From: Pseudomonadota bacterium
GTDB lineage: Bacteria > Desulfobacterota > Binatia > Binatales > Binataceae
Length of the DNA: 64,000 bases
Direction of reading: 5' to 3'
Assembly (NCBI GenBank): GCA_021324885.1
Contig: JAJPIF010000023.1
Coordinates: forward strand, 124,001-188,000
Shown in pieces: positions 1 through 8,319 of the stretch; the first letter of the stretch is position 1, and every line of letters starts with the position of its first letter. Made by a program: the position numbers and the translations under genes. Under the pieces are notes generated by a model. That model was given only the letters and a program-made list of their open reading frames with translations, ran no database searches and was not told where the DNA came from.

Positions 1-104
1 TGCGCACCCGCACCATCGAGGCACTTAACCGCATCCGCGGCCAGTTGGGCGCGCCCGGAGCTGCGGCGCGCGTCGCCCGGATGGCCTTGGCTATGATGGC
101 ATGA
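1..104 (+). CDS. lpxB: Lipid-A-disaccharide synthase, C-terminal end only
   Basis: Only the last 33 or so codons are present, reading in the frame that starts at base 3 and stops with TGA at 102-104. The tail (LGAPGAAARVA then a hydrophobic end) matches the usual C-terminus of LpxB, which joins two acylated glucosamines to form the lipid A disaccharide at the inner membrane. The stop overlaps the ATG of msbA (ATGA), and msbA, waaA and lpxK follow, so the context supports the call. With so little protein visible, the identification leans on that context. Confidence 0.6.
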   Translation, partial: RTRTIEALNRIRGQLGAPGAAARVARMALAMMA

Positions 105-1885
105 GCTGGGTATTGAGCCCCACTTACCTGCGGCTGCTCAAGTATCTGCGCCGCTACCTGTTCCCTTACGTGGCGCTGGCCGTGCTCTCGATGCTGGTGC
201 TGAGCGCGACCCAGGGCGCTATCCCGTTTCTGGCCAAGGACCTGGTCAACCAGATTTCGAGCCTCAGGAATCCCGCCGGATTACATCTGCTGCTGATCGC
301 GATCCTGGCGCTGTTCACGGTGCGGGCGCTGGCCAGCTTCGGCAACAATTATCTCGACGACTATGTGGGCCAGAAAGTAACGCTGGATCTGCGCTCCGAA
401 TTGAACGAGCATCTGCAGTCACTGCCGCTGTCGTTCTTCAATCAGACCTCGACCGGGGCGATGACGGCGCGTGTGATCGTCGACGTAACGCTGATCGCGT
501 CGGCCACCACCGACGGGATTTTTTCCCTGATCGGCGACAGCATTTCTTTGGTGACGGTGCTGGCCGCCGCGTTTTATATCGACTGGTCGCTGACGCTGAT
601 CGCCGCCGTGGTATTCCCGGCCGCCGTGCTGCCGTTGATCCAGTTCTCCAAGCAGATGCGGCGGATGACCCGGCGCACGCAGAAGCAACTGGGCGGACTG
701 GCCACGCTGCTCCAGGAGACCATCCAGGGCAATCGCGTGGTCAAGGCCTTCGGCATGGAGAGCTACGAGCGCCATCGCTTCAACGCCGAATTGCGCCGGC
801 TGTTTCGCCTGTACATGAAGGTTTCGGCGATCAAATCCTTCACCACGCCGATGATCGAATTGATGGCGGCGTGGGCGGTGGTGGGTGCCGCCTGGTATGG
901 AGCGTCGTCGGTGCTTTCGGGCCAGCGCACGCCCGGCGTTTTCGCGGCCTTTTTCGCCGCCCTGCTGCTGGTTTACGAACCGTTCAAGCGGCTGTCGCGC
1001 ACCAACAACTCGATTCAGCAGGGATTGGCCGCCGCCGAGCGCGTTTTCGAGGTGCTCGACCTGCGCACCGACGTGCCGGAACCCGCCGATCCTCATCCGA
1101 TGGTGGCGGGAAATCACAGTATCAGCTTTGTCGGCGTCAGTTTCCGTTACGGCGAGCAATGGGCGCTGCGCAACATCAACCTCGAGATCCGCGCCGGTGA
1201 GGTGGTGGCGCTGGTCGGGATGAGCGGCGGCGGCAAATCGACGCTGGCGGACCTGATTGCGCGTTTCTATGATCCGCAGGAGGGGCAAATCCTGATCGAC
1301 GGCATCGATATCCGGCGCTTCTCGCTTCACGATTTGCGCTCGCAGATAGGACTGGTCACCCAGCACACGTTCCTGTTCAACGATACCGTGCGCGCCAACA
1401 TCGCCTACGGCAGCATCGAAAAAAGCCTCGACGAAATAGTCACCGCAGCTCAGCAGGCCAACGCGCACAACTTCATTACCCGCCTGCCCAATGGATACGA
1501 TACGGTCGTCGGTGAAATGGGCGTCCGGCTTTCCGGCGGCGAGCGCCAGCGCCTGGCCATCGCGCGCGCCCTGCTCAAGAACGCGCCCATCTTGCTCCTG
1601 GACGAGGCGACCTCGGCGCTGGATTCGGAGGGTGAGCGGCTGGTCCAGGAGGCGCTGGAGCGGCTGATGGAGAACCGGACCACGCTGGTGATCGCGCATC
1701 GCCTGTCGACCATCCGCCACGCCGATAAAATCGCCGTGATGGTGCGCGGGCGTATCGTCGAAGAAGGCACACACGAGGAGTTGCTCGCGCTTGGGCGCGA
1801 ATATCGCAAACTTTACGACCTCCAGTTCCATGACGCCGACCCTCCCTCCGGCGCGGTCCGGAAAGCTGCCGGCCAGGTCGCCTGA
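101..1885 (+). CDS. msbA: Lipid A export ABC transporter, fused permease and ATPase (MsbA)
   Basis: This 594-residue half-transporter flips lipid A-core across the inner membrane using ATP. Residues about 1-320 form a six-helix ABC transporter membrane domain. The C-terminal ATPase shows Walker A (GMSGGGKST, about 373-381), a Q-loop (LVTQH, about 416), the signature LSGGERQRLAIA (about 476), Walker B with catalytic Glu (LLLDEA, about 498-503) and the H-loop His near 533. Length is normal for MsbA. Sequence alone does not separate MsbA from other lipid or drug exporters of this class, but its place between lpxB and waaA makes lipid A the likely substrate. The start ATG overlaps the lpxB stop by four bases. 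Confidence 0.92.
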   Translation: MSWVLSPTYLRLLKYLRRYLFPYVALAVLSMLVLSATQGAIPFLAKDLVNQISSLRNPAGLHLLLIAILALFTVRALASFGNNYLDDYVGQKVTLDLRSELNEHLQSLPLSFFNQTSTGAMTARVIVDVTLIASATTDGIFSLIGDSISLVTVLAAAFYIDWSLTLIAAVVFPAAVLPLIQFSKQMRRMTRRTQKQLGGLATLLQETIQGNRVVKAFGMESYERHRFNAELRRLFRLYMKVSAIKSFTTPMIELMAAWAVVGAAWYGASSVLSGQRTPGVFAAFFAALLLVYEPFKRLSRTNNSIQQGLAAAERVFEVLDLRTDVPEPADPHPMVAGNHSISFVGVSFRYGEQWALRNINLEIRAGEVVALVGMSGGGKSTLADLIARFYDPQEGQILIDGIDIRRFSLHDLRSQIGLVTQHTFLFNDTVRANIAYGSIEKSLDEIVTAAQQANAHNFITRLPNGYDTVVGEMGVRLSGGERQRLAIARALLKNAPILLLDEATSALDSEGERLVQEALERLMENRTTLVIAHRLSTIRHADKIAVMVRGRIVEEGTHEELLALGREYRKLYDLQFHDADPPSGAVRKAAGQVA

Positions 1886-3158
1886 TCCGCGGCCGGCGGC
1901 CGGATGGATCTGCAGGCGGCTGTATAATCTGGCGTGGTATCCAGCCCTTCCATTAGCCCTGGCGGTCACTGACAGCGGCGCACCGTGCCTGGCGGAGCGG
2001 CTGGGCAAAGCCGATTGCCGCATGCCGTCGGAGGCTTCGCCCCGCATCTGGCTGCATGCCTCTTCGGTCGGAGAGATCGAAGCGGCGCGGCCAATCGCGA
2101 TCGGCCTGCTGGAGCAATATCCCGGGGCGGCGCTGATGGTCACCACGATGACCGCCAGCGGCCGCGACGCGGCGACGCGGCGAATCCCGGCTGCAGTCTG
2201 CCGGCTTGCTCCCCTGGATCATCCGCTGGCCGTGCGCAGATTCCTGAAGTCGGCCGCACCTGATGTTGTGCTGATTACGGAAGCCGAACTATGGCCCAAC
2301 TATTTCATTGAATCGCGCCGGCGCGGAGCGCGGCTTGCCATCGTCAACGGCAGACTGTCCGCTCGCTCGCTCAAGCGCTACAAGCTGCTTGGACCGTTGT
2401 GGCGCGCCGTCGTGAATTGCGCCGACCTGGTGATGGTGCAAAGCGGGGCTGACGCGGAACACTACCAGGCGCTGGGCGCTGGCGCGGATCGGATCGTCGT
2501 CACCGGCAACACCAAGTTCACTTCGTCGGCTATGGAAGCGGAGTTGCATGGCGCGCTGGCGAAGTTCGCGGCCGACGGCCCAACCTTAATCGCCGGTTCG
2601 ACCGCTCCCGGCGAGGAAGTGCAGATTCTGACCGCCTATACGCAGCTTCGTGCGGAATTTCCGGCCTTGCGCCTGGTGCTGGCGCCGCGTCACCTGGAAC
2701 GGACGCTTGAAATCCAGCAACTGCTCAACCGCCAGGGTCTGGATTATCTTCAGGCCAGCGAGTTGAAACGGGGCGCCAACACCGGTCAGGGCAGCGTCCT
2801 GCTGCTGGATACTTTGGGCGACCTGGGTCCGCTCTATCGCTGCGGCACGCTCGCTTTTGTCGGCGGAAGTTTGTTCGAGGGGCGCGGTGGCCAGAATCTG
2901 GGTGAGCCCGCCGCGGCCGGCGTTGCGGTGTTCTTCGGTCCGTTCCATCAAAAACAGCAGGAAACCGCCCAGGCGCTGTTGGCGCATGGAGGGGGCGCGA
3001 TCGTGCGCGATGCGCAGGAGCTGGTTTGTGCTGCCGCCCGCCTCCTGCGCGATCCAGTGGCGAGGCGCGAACAGGCGGCCCGCGCGCGCCAAGCCTATGA
3101 AGGTCTTGCCGGGGGAGCGGCGCGTACCTTGACCGGGTTGCGCGCGCTAATCGGCTGA
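1830..3158 (+). CDS. waaA: 3-deoxy-D-manno-octulosonic acid (Kdo) transferase
   Basis: This GT30 enzyme transfers Kdo from CMP-Kdo to lipid IVA at the inner membrane. A short hydrophobic N-terminal anchor (YNLAWYPALPLAL) is followed by the conserved HASSVGEIEAA segment with the presumed catalytic Glu, then NGRLSARSLKRY and GGSLFEGRGGQNLGEPA, all typical of KdtA/WaaA. The reading frame opens upstream of the msbA stop. ATG 1830 is preferred, giving 442 residues. TTG 1791, ten bases after a GAGGAG, is an alternative that would add 13 residues. Both overlap msbA, so translational coupling is likely. lpxK begins two bases after the stop. Confidence 0.93.
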   Translation: MTPTLPPARSGKLPARSPDPRPAAGWICRRLYNLAWYPALPLALAVTDSGAPCLAERLGKADCRMPSEASPRIWLHASSVGEIEAARPIAIGLLEQYPGAALMVTTMTASGRDAATRRIPAAVCRLAPLDHPLAVRRFLKSAAPDVVLITEAELWPNYFIESRRRGARLAIVNGRLSARSLKRYKLLGPLWRAVVNCADLVMVQSGADAEHYQALGAGADRIVVTGNTKFTSSAMEAELHGALAKFAADGPTLIAGSTAPGEEVQILTAYTQLRAEFPALRLVLAPRHLERTLEIQQLLNRQGLDYLQASELKRGANTGQGSVLLLDTLGDLGPLYRCGTLAFVGGSLFEGRGGQNLGEPAAAGVAVFFGPFHQKQQETAQALLAHGGGAIVRDAQELVCAAARLLRDPVARREQAARARQAYEGLAGGAARTLTGLRALIG

Positions 3159-3159
3159 A

Positions 3160-4296
3160 ATGAAGCCGCGCACAATCGGCCGTCGTCCGCGCCTGGAACG
3201 CTACTGGCGTTCGGATTTGTCCGCCATCGAAAAACTGGTCTGGTCCGCGATGGTTCCGGCCGCCGTCGCCTACAAGACTGCGATGGCATTGCGGGCGGGC
3301 TTCTGGCGGCTGCCGGGATTGCGCCAGACCGCGGACGTGCGCGTGATCAGCGTCGGCAATCTGACGGTCGGCGGCAATGCGAAGACCCCCTTTTGTTTGT
3401 ACCTTGCCCGCAAACTGGTCGAGCGCGGTGTCCGGACCGCGATTGTGAGCCGTGGCTATGGCGGCAGCCGCGGCAGCGGCGCGCCCGTCATCGTGTCCGA
3501 CGGGCGCACCGTCCGCCTGTCAGTGGAAGAGGCCGGGGACGAAGCCGTGATGACGGCGCGGGCGTTCGCCGGGCCGGTGGCAATCGCACGCCATCGCCTC
3601 GACGCGATCAACCTGCTCAAAGAGCAGCTTGGAGAGTTGGACGTCGTGATTCTTGATGACGGCTTTCAGCATCTGCGGCTGGCCCGCGACCTCGATTTGC
3701 TGCTGATTGGCGCCGAGCGCGGTTTTGGCAACGGATGGGCGTTGCCCGCCGGTCCGATGCGTGAGGGCATCGGTGCCGCTGCACGCGCCAGCGCCGTCGT
3801 GACGTTGGCGTCGGGAGCGGAGATGGAGCCGCGGCTCAGCGCCGCGCAAAAACGGTTTGAGCGAAGCGCCACCATGCTGCGCGGGGTGATCCAGCCGAGC
3901 CTGCTGGTGTTTCCGGAAACCGGGCGATGGCGTGAAGCTCCGGCCCAGAGCCTGGGCGGAAAGCGCGTTTTGGCAGTCAGCGGACTGGCCGACCCAGGCT
4001 CGTTTTATGCGATGCTTCGCGCCCTTGAAGCGGATCTGGTGGGCGTGCTTGAGTATCCCGACCATTATCGATACACGGCATCGGATTGGCAGAATATCCG
4101 GCGCGCGGCGGCGGCCGCGGAATTGGTCGTGACCACGGAAAAAGACCTGGTCAAGCTCGAACGCTTTCCATTTTCGCGTGACTCGATCGCAGCCTTGCGC
4201 CTGAAGATCTCGATGGGTGCGGATGAAGAGCGTCTGCTGCGGATGGCAATTGGCGGGCGGCCGCCCTGTCGGGAAACATTAAAAGAGGTGCGTTAA
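3160..4296 (+). CDS. lpxK: Tetraacyldisaccharide 4'-kinase
   Basis: LpxK phosphorylates the 4' position of the lipid A disaccharide to give lipid IVA, at the inner membrane. The 378-residue protein has an N-terminal membrane-associated helix, the conserved SVGNLTVGG lead-in to the P-loop near residue 70, and DDGFQHLRL near 166, a hallmark of the family. The P-loop reads GGNAKTP, with Ala where most LpxK proteins have Gly directly before the catalytic Lys. The gene sits between waaA and a Trm112-like gene with almost no spacing, so it is one transcription unit with them. Confidence 0.93.
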   Translation: MKPRTIGRRPRLERYWRSDLSAIEKLVWSAMVPAAVAYKTAMALRAGFWRLPGLRQTADVRVISVGNLTVGGNAKTPFCLYLARKLVERGVRTAIVSRGYGGSRGSGAPVIVSDGRTVRLSVEEAGDEAVMTARAFAGPVAIARHRLDAINLLKEQLGELDVVILDDGFQHLRLARDLDLLLIGAERGFGNGWALPAGPMREGIGAAARASAVVTLASGAEMEPRLSAAQKRFERSATMLRGVIQPSLLVFPETGRWREAPAQSLGGKRVLAVSGLADPGSFYAMLRALEADLVGVLEYPDHYRYTASDWQNIRRAAAAAELVVTTEKDLVKLERFPFSRDSIAALRLKISMGADEERLLRMAIGGRPPCRETLKEVR

Positions 4297-4467
4297 ATGG
4301 CAGTTAGTCAGGATTTGCTCGATATCCTTGCCTGTCCCAAGTGCAAAGGGCCGATCAGACTGACCCAAGCGCGGGACGGCCTGGTTTGTGAAACATGCAA
4401 GCTGCTCTATCCGATCAAGGATGACATACCGATCATGCTGATCGACGAGGCTAAGCCGATCGGATGA
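4297..4467 (+). CDS. Trm112-like small zinc-ribbon protein (YcaR type)
   Basis: This 56-residue protein starts immediately after the lpxK stop. It has the Trm112 fold signature: LLDILACPKCKGP, a central CETCKLLYPI and the closing IPIMLIDEA. Four Cys in two CxxC pairs (about 13/16 and 31/34) could bind zinc. Bacterial Trm112-like proteins are often encoded right after lpxK, as here. Their molecular role is unsettled; eukaryotic and archaeal Trm112 activates methyltransferases. The preceding lpxK end contains AAAAGAGGTG, a usable ribosome binding site. Confidence 0.88.
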   Translation: MAVSQDLLDILACPKCKGPIRLTQARDGLVCETCKLLYPIKDDIPIMLIDEAKPIG

Positions 4468-4576
4468 TCTCACAATATTGGCCGCGAGTGGCTGACCCCC
4501 CGCTTCAGAGGAGGGAAGCGGAAAATAATTCCATTCGGGGGGACGACGATGCCGTTGTAGCCAATGGCATTGCTCA

Positions 4577-5332
4577 GTGGGCCGCACTCCTGTGACGATT
4601 AAGGCGCTGCGCGCCGAACTCGAGAGTCTGGGATTTGCACCAACGAGCATCGGCCGCAACACCATGTACCTGCATCGATCGATCTCCAATCACGCTGAAG
4701 CGATCAGCCGCCATCCGCTCTTAACTGGCCGCGCCAAGGGAACCGGGAATCGGCGCAGCGCGGTCCGTCTCGATATTGCCGGACTGCCGCCGATGTTCGC
4801 CCGGCGCTCGCGCCGCGGCGGGCTTATGCGCTTCGTGGTTTCCGACCTTTATGCCGGTGTGATGCCGCGTCCGTTCAATGAACTCATGGTTACGGCTGGC
4901 GCCCATCAGCAGGGACTTCCGGTGGTCGAGCCGATGGGAGCGAGCGTGGAAAAGGCTGGTCCGATGCTTTATCGCGGATGGTTTCTGACCCGCGCCATGG
5001 AGGGGAGGACCTTGTGGAATCTGCTGCTGTCCAGCGGCGCACAGCGGATTCGCCGCAGCGCGCTTGAGCAAGCTCGCGCCGCAATCGACCGTATGCACGA
5101 CGGCGGGCTTTATCATGCCGATCTTAATTTTCATAATCTGTTTTTGTGCGAGGGCGAGCAGCCGCCCCGGGTGATTGTGCTCGATCTCGACCGGGCGCGT
5201 CTTTACCCGGCGGCGTTGACTGCGTCACTGAGGCGCGCGAATTTCCGCCGGCTGGCGCGTTCGGCGCGAAGACTGGCGCGAGCGGGCGCTGCGTTGACGC
5301 CGGCAGAGTGCGCAATTTTGGGACTGTCCTGA
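4577..5332 (+). CDS. Lipopolysaccharide (Kdo/WaaP-type) kinase family protein
   Basis: The 251-residue protein has a degenerate protein-kinase fold like Kdo kinase (KdkA) and WaaP. The catalytic loop is HADLNFHNLF near residue 180, with Asp and Asn in the usual HxDxNxxN pattern, followed by the metal-binding VLDLDRAR near 202. The N-terminal half contains FARRSRRGGLMR, resembling the glycine-containing nucleotide loop. It probably phosphorylates Kdo or a core sugar of the LPS made by the upstream genes; which one is inference. The start is GTG 4577, without a strong ribosome binding site. It is 109 bases after the Trm112-like gene and on the same strand. Confidence 0.82.
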   Translation: MGRTPVTIKALRAELESLGFAPTSIGRNTMYLHRSISNHAEAISRHPLLTGRAKGTGNRRSAVRLDIAGLPPMFARRSRRGGLMRFVVSDLYAGVMPRPFNELMVTAGAHQQGLPVVEPMGASVEKAGPMLYRGWFLTRAMEGRTLWNLLLSSGAQRIRRSALEQARAAIDRMHDGGLYHADLNFHNLFLCEGEQPPRVIVLDLDRARLYPAALTASLRRANFRRLARSARRLARAGAALTPAECAILGLS

Positions 5333-5397
5333 CGCGTTTTGCTGGAGAGGGAAATTGGGTATAACCGTTTAAGATCTGGACGATTCGTACAATATCA

Positions 5398-5946
5398 GTG
5401 GCACCTTACCGCGCAGTTTCAGACATCGATATTATCGCGGGCGAGTTGCGCGCAAGTCTCCGCAGATGGCGAATTGCGGGCAGCCGGACGGCGCGCGCAA
5501 CGGTCCTGACAGATGCCGATGGTGAGGGCTCGATCGAGTCCGATCTGATCCTGCTGCGCTCAAATTATGACGTCGCGCGGGCGCCTTTCAGCTCCCACCG
5601 AAGGCGGATCGGCCGCCTGATCATCCTGATTAAAAACGCCGCGCGCGAGCTGCTGGTGCAGTTGTTGGATCGTCAGACTTCCTACAATGCCGCCGCGGCG
5701 CGCGTCTTAAGCCATCTCGATCGCAAGCTCGACGCCATCGTCCAGGAACAGCGGCGAATTGAACGCCGCCTGGAAGCGCTCGAATCCCGGGTTGCCGAAA
5801 TCGCTCCGTCTCAAACGGGGCTTGCGCCCGCGCACAGCGCGATTGAGTCTCCCGACGCGATGGATTCGCGCCGGCTCAACCGCCGCGTTGATGCGATCGA
5901 GAAGGCCATCGACGGCGCCCCGCGTGGTCTTCACCAGCGCGCCTGA
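5398..5946 (+). CDS. Coiled-coil protein of a glycosyltransferase cluster, function unknown
   Basis: The 182-residue basic protein starts at GTG 5398. After about 60 residues of variable sequence comes the segment SHRRRIGRLIILIKNAARELL, then NAAAARVLSHLDRKLDAI and a charged heptad-like region (about 115-145) predicted to coil. I recognise this hydrophobic helix plus FNAAVVRAL-like motif as a module often found at the N-terminus of, or beside, polysaccharide-cluster methyltransferases and glycosyltransferases. Here it stands alone, with no catalytic domain fused. It ends six bases before a glycosyltransferase and may scaffold it at the membrane. That role is inference. Confidence 0.6.
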   Translation: MAPYRAVSDIDIIAGELRASLRRWRIAGSRTARATVLTDADGEGSIESDLILLRSNYDVARAPFSSHRRRIGRLIILIKNAARELLVQLLDRQTSYNAAAARVLSHLDRKLDAIVQEQRRIERRLEALESRVAEIAPSQTGLAPAHSAIESPDAMDSRRLNRRVDAIEKAIDGAPRGLHQRA

Positions 5947-5952
5947 ACCGCC

Positions 5953-6990
5953 GTGCGTATCCTGATCTGCACGACCCAGGTGCCATTTACCAGCGGCGGC
6001 GCCGAAGCGCACGTGGCCAATCTCAGGGCCGCGCTAATCGAGCATGGACATGAGGCGGAGATAGTTGCGATGCCGTTTCAATGGAATCCGCCCGCCCAGA
6101 TCGTCACCAGCATGCTGGCATGGCGGATGCTCGACTTCACGCAGTGCAACGGCCGTACTATCGATCTGGTTGTGGGAATGAAGTTCCCGGCCTACCTGGT
6201 CAGACACCCGAACAAGGTGCTTTGGGTGCTGCATCAGCATAAGCAGGCATATGAGCTGCTGGGGACGGAGTTCGGCGATCTGCGCGATGACGAGGAGTCG
6301 CAACGGGTGAAAGACATCATCGTGGACGCGGACACCCGGCTGATTCCCGAAGCCAGGCGCGTTTTTGCGAACTCGCGGACGGTGGCCGAGCGGATGTACA
6401 AATACAACGGCATCCGCGCCGAACCGCTCTACCATCCGCCTCCCCGCGCCGCCTCCTTGCGCTGCGACGGTTATGGCGATTATATCCTTTACCCGAGCCG
6501 CTTGGATCGGCTTAAGCGCCAGGAAATCCTGATCCAGGCGATGGCGCAGGTCAAAAGCGCGGCCCAATGCGTGCTGGCGGGCACCGGTCCGGAAGAGGAC
6601 AGGCTGCGCGGTCTGGTGGCGCGGCTGGGTTTGCAGGAGCGGGTCAAAATCCTCGGTTTCGTCAGCGACCGGCAGCTGGAGCAGCTTTACGCCGGCGCGC
6701 TCGCGGTCTATTTCGGCCCCTTCGCCGAAGACTACGGATACGTGACCCTGGAGGCGTTCCAGGCCAAAAAGCCGGTATTGACGCTTGAGGATAGCGGCGG
6801 TCCGACCGAGTTCGTGCACGGGGACGACAACGGATTCATTCTGAGCGCGGATCCGGCGGCGATTGCGGACAGGATCGACCTGCTGTTCGCCAACCGCAAG
6901 CTGGCCGCCAGGATGGGTGAGCGCGGTTTCGAAACAATCGCGAGCCTGAAACTGAGTTGGGACAACGTGGTCAGCAAGCTGCTGTCATGA
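5953..6990 (+). CDS. Glycosyltransferase family 4 (GT-B fold)
   Basis: The 345-residue protein begins at GTG 5953 with MRILICTTQVPFTSGGAEAH, the N-terminal Rossmann strand and glycine loop of GT4 retaining transferases. The C-terminal Glycos_transf_1 domain shows YPSRLDRLKRQEILIQA, VLAGTGPEEDRL and the donor-binding stretch YVTLEAFQAKKPVLTLEDSGG with the two Glu residues spaced as in E-x7-E. It transfers an activated sugar to a lipid-linked or envelope glycan, but donor and acceptor cannot be read from sequence. Its stop overlaps the ATG of the next glycosyltransferase (ATGA), so the two are translationally coupled. Confidence 0.88.
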   Translation: MRILICTTQVPFTSGGAEAHVANLRAALIEHGHEAEIVAMPFQWNPPAQIVTSMLAWRMLDFTQCNGRTIDLVVGMKFPAYLVRHPNKVLWVLHQHKQAYELLGTEFGDLRDDEESQRVKDIIVDADTRLIPEARRVFANSRTVAERMYKYNGIRAEPLYHPPPRAASLRCDGYGDYILYPSRLDRLKRQEILIQAMAQVKSAAQCVLAGTGPEEDRLRGLVARLGLQERVKILGFVSDRQLEQLYAGALAVYFGPFAEDYGYVTLEAFQAKKPVLTLEDSGGPTEFVHGDDNGFILSADPAAIADRIDLLFANRKLAARMGERGFETIASLKLSWDNVVSKLLS

Positions 6991-8300
6991 GAGTTGCTTA
7001 CTTCAGCCCGTTGCCGCCGCAGCGCACCGGCGTCGCCGATTACAGCCGCGAACTGCTGCCCGAGCTGAATCGGCTCGCTGAGGTGGATATCTGGGCCGAT
7101 GGGCCGGTCGCAAGCCAGACGCTGCCTGCCTCCAGAATCGTCAATTACACTGGCAGCCCGGACCTGCGCGAGACGCTGCTCGGCTACGACGCCGCCATCT
7201 ATCATATGGGCAACTCCTCTGCCCATCGTAACATTTACGAGATGATGCTGAGGGTGCCCGGGATTGTGGTGATGCACGATTTCGTGCTGCACCATTTTTT
7301 TGCCAGCTATTATCTCGAAGCGAAATCGTCGCCCGAGTCGTATATAGAGGAGATGGCCTATAATTACGGCGAGCGCGGCGGGGAGCTGGCGCGCGAAGCG
7401 CTGCGGCGGCGGCGCCAGATTTGGGAGGATGACCCGCTGCGCTATCCGCTCAATTACCGCGTTCTCGACGCGGCGCGCGGCGTGATTGTGCATTCAGATT
7501 TCGCGCGCAAGCTGATCGTGCGATCTCATCCGCAACTGCCGGTGGCCAAAATCAATCTCGCCGTGACCGTTGCCGATCCGCCGCCGGATCCGGCCGTTTT
7601 GAGGCGGCGCTACGGAATTCCGGCTGACCGCTTCGTGGTCGGATCGCTGGGCTTTGGCAGTCCGGCAAAACGTCTGGAGATGGTGCTGGAGGCGATCCGC
7701 GCCGTCGGCCGCGACGATATCATTTACCTCGTGGTCGGTGAGATGGGCGAAAGGTTGCGCCAGCAAATTCGCGGCAGCGGGCTGGAAAACGTCGTGCGCA
7801 CGACCGGCTACGTTGATTTCGAAGTGTTTTGCGATTATTGCAACCTGATCGATTTGGGTGTGGATCTGCGTTATCCGACAATGGGCGAAAGCTCCGCGAG
7901 TATCTGCCGGATAATGGGCGCCGGCAAACCATGCGTGGTCTCAAATGTGGGATGGTTTGCGGAAATACCCGACGGCTGCGCGGTGAAGCTCCCGCCCGCG
8001 CCGGAGCAGAGCCTGGCCCGATGCTTGTCGGATCTGATCGCGAATGAATCCCGGCGGCGCAGCATCGGAGAGAACGCGCGAAAATATATCCGCGAAAATC
8101 ACAGCCCGCAGCAGTCCGCCGCCGCCTATATTCGATTTGTGCAAGACGTTCGAACCGCCGAGCGCAGGTCAGGCATCAGGCGCACGATCATTGATGGTTT
8201 AGGCAAAGCGATGGCGGAAATCGGCATCGAAGCCGGAGATGAGCATCTGGTTGCGGGCGTATCCGAGCAAATAGCGGTATTACTCAGACACCTCAATTAG
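6987..8300 (+). CDS. Glycosyltransferase family 4 (GT-B fold), second of the pair
   Basis: The 437-residue protein starts at the ATG overlapping the upstream stop; MRVAYFSPLPPQRTGVADYS is the classic N-terminus of GT4 enzymes that act on envelope glycans. GFGSPAKRLEMVLEA and GESSASICRIMGAGKPCVV mark the C-terminal nucleotide-sugar domain. The last 40 residues form a short extra helix region beyond the catalytic fold. The frame is open further upstream, but the overlapping ATG with family-like N-terminus is the better start. With its partner it probably extends an LPS or exopolysaccharide chain. It converges on the membrane protein at 8320, 19 bases away. Confidence 0.88.
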   Translation: MRVAYFSPLPPQRTGVADYSRELLPELNRLAEVDIWADGPVASQTLPASRIVNYTGSPDLRETLLGYDAAIYHMGNSSAHRNIYEMMLRVPGIVVMHDFVLHHFFASYYLEAKSSPESYIEEMAYNYGERGGELAREALRRRRQIWEDDPLRYPLNYRVLDAARGVIVHSDFARKLIVRSHPQLPVAKINLAVTVADPPPDPAVLRRRYGIPADRFVVGSLGFGSPAKRLEMVLEAIRAVGRDDIIYLVVGEMGERLRQQIRGSGLENVVRTTGYVDFEVFCDYCNLIDLGVDLRYPTMGESSASICRIMGAGKPCVVSNVGWFAEIPDGCAVKLPPAPEQSLARCLSDLIANESRRRSIGENARKYIRENHSPQQSAAAYIRFVQDVRTAERRSGIRRTIIDGLGKAMAEIGIEAGDEHLVAGVSEQIAVLLRHLN

Positions 8301-8319
8301 CCACAGGCTTGTTTGGTAT

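Noticed and set aside
419-2146. Long open frame antisense to msbA and waaA
   Set aside because: It is the reverse shadow of two clear genes in GC-rich sequence and has no recognisable motif or start context.
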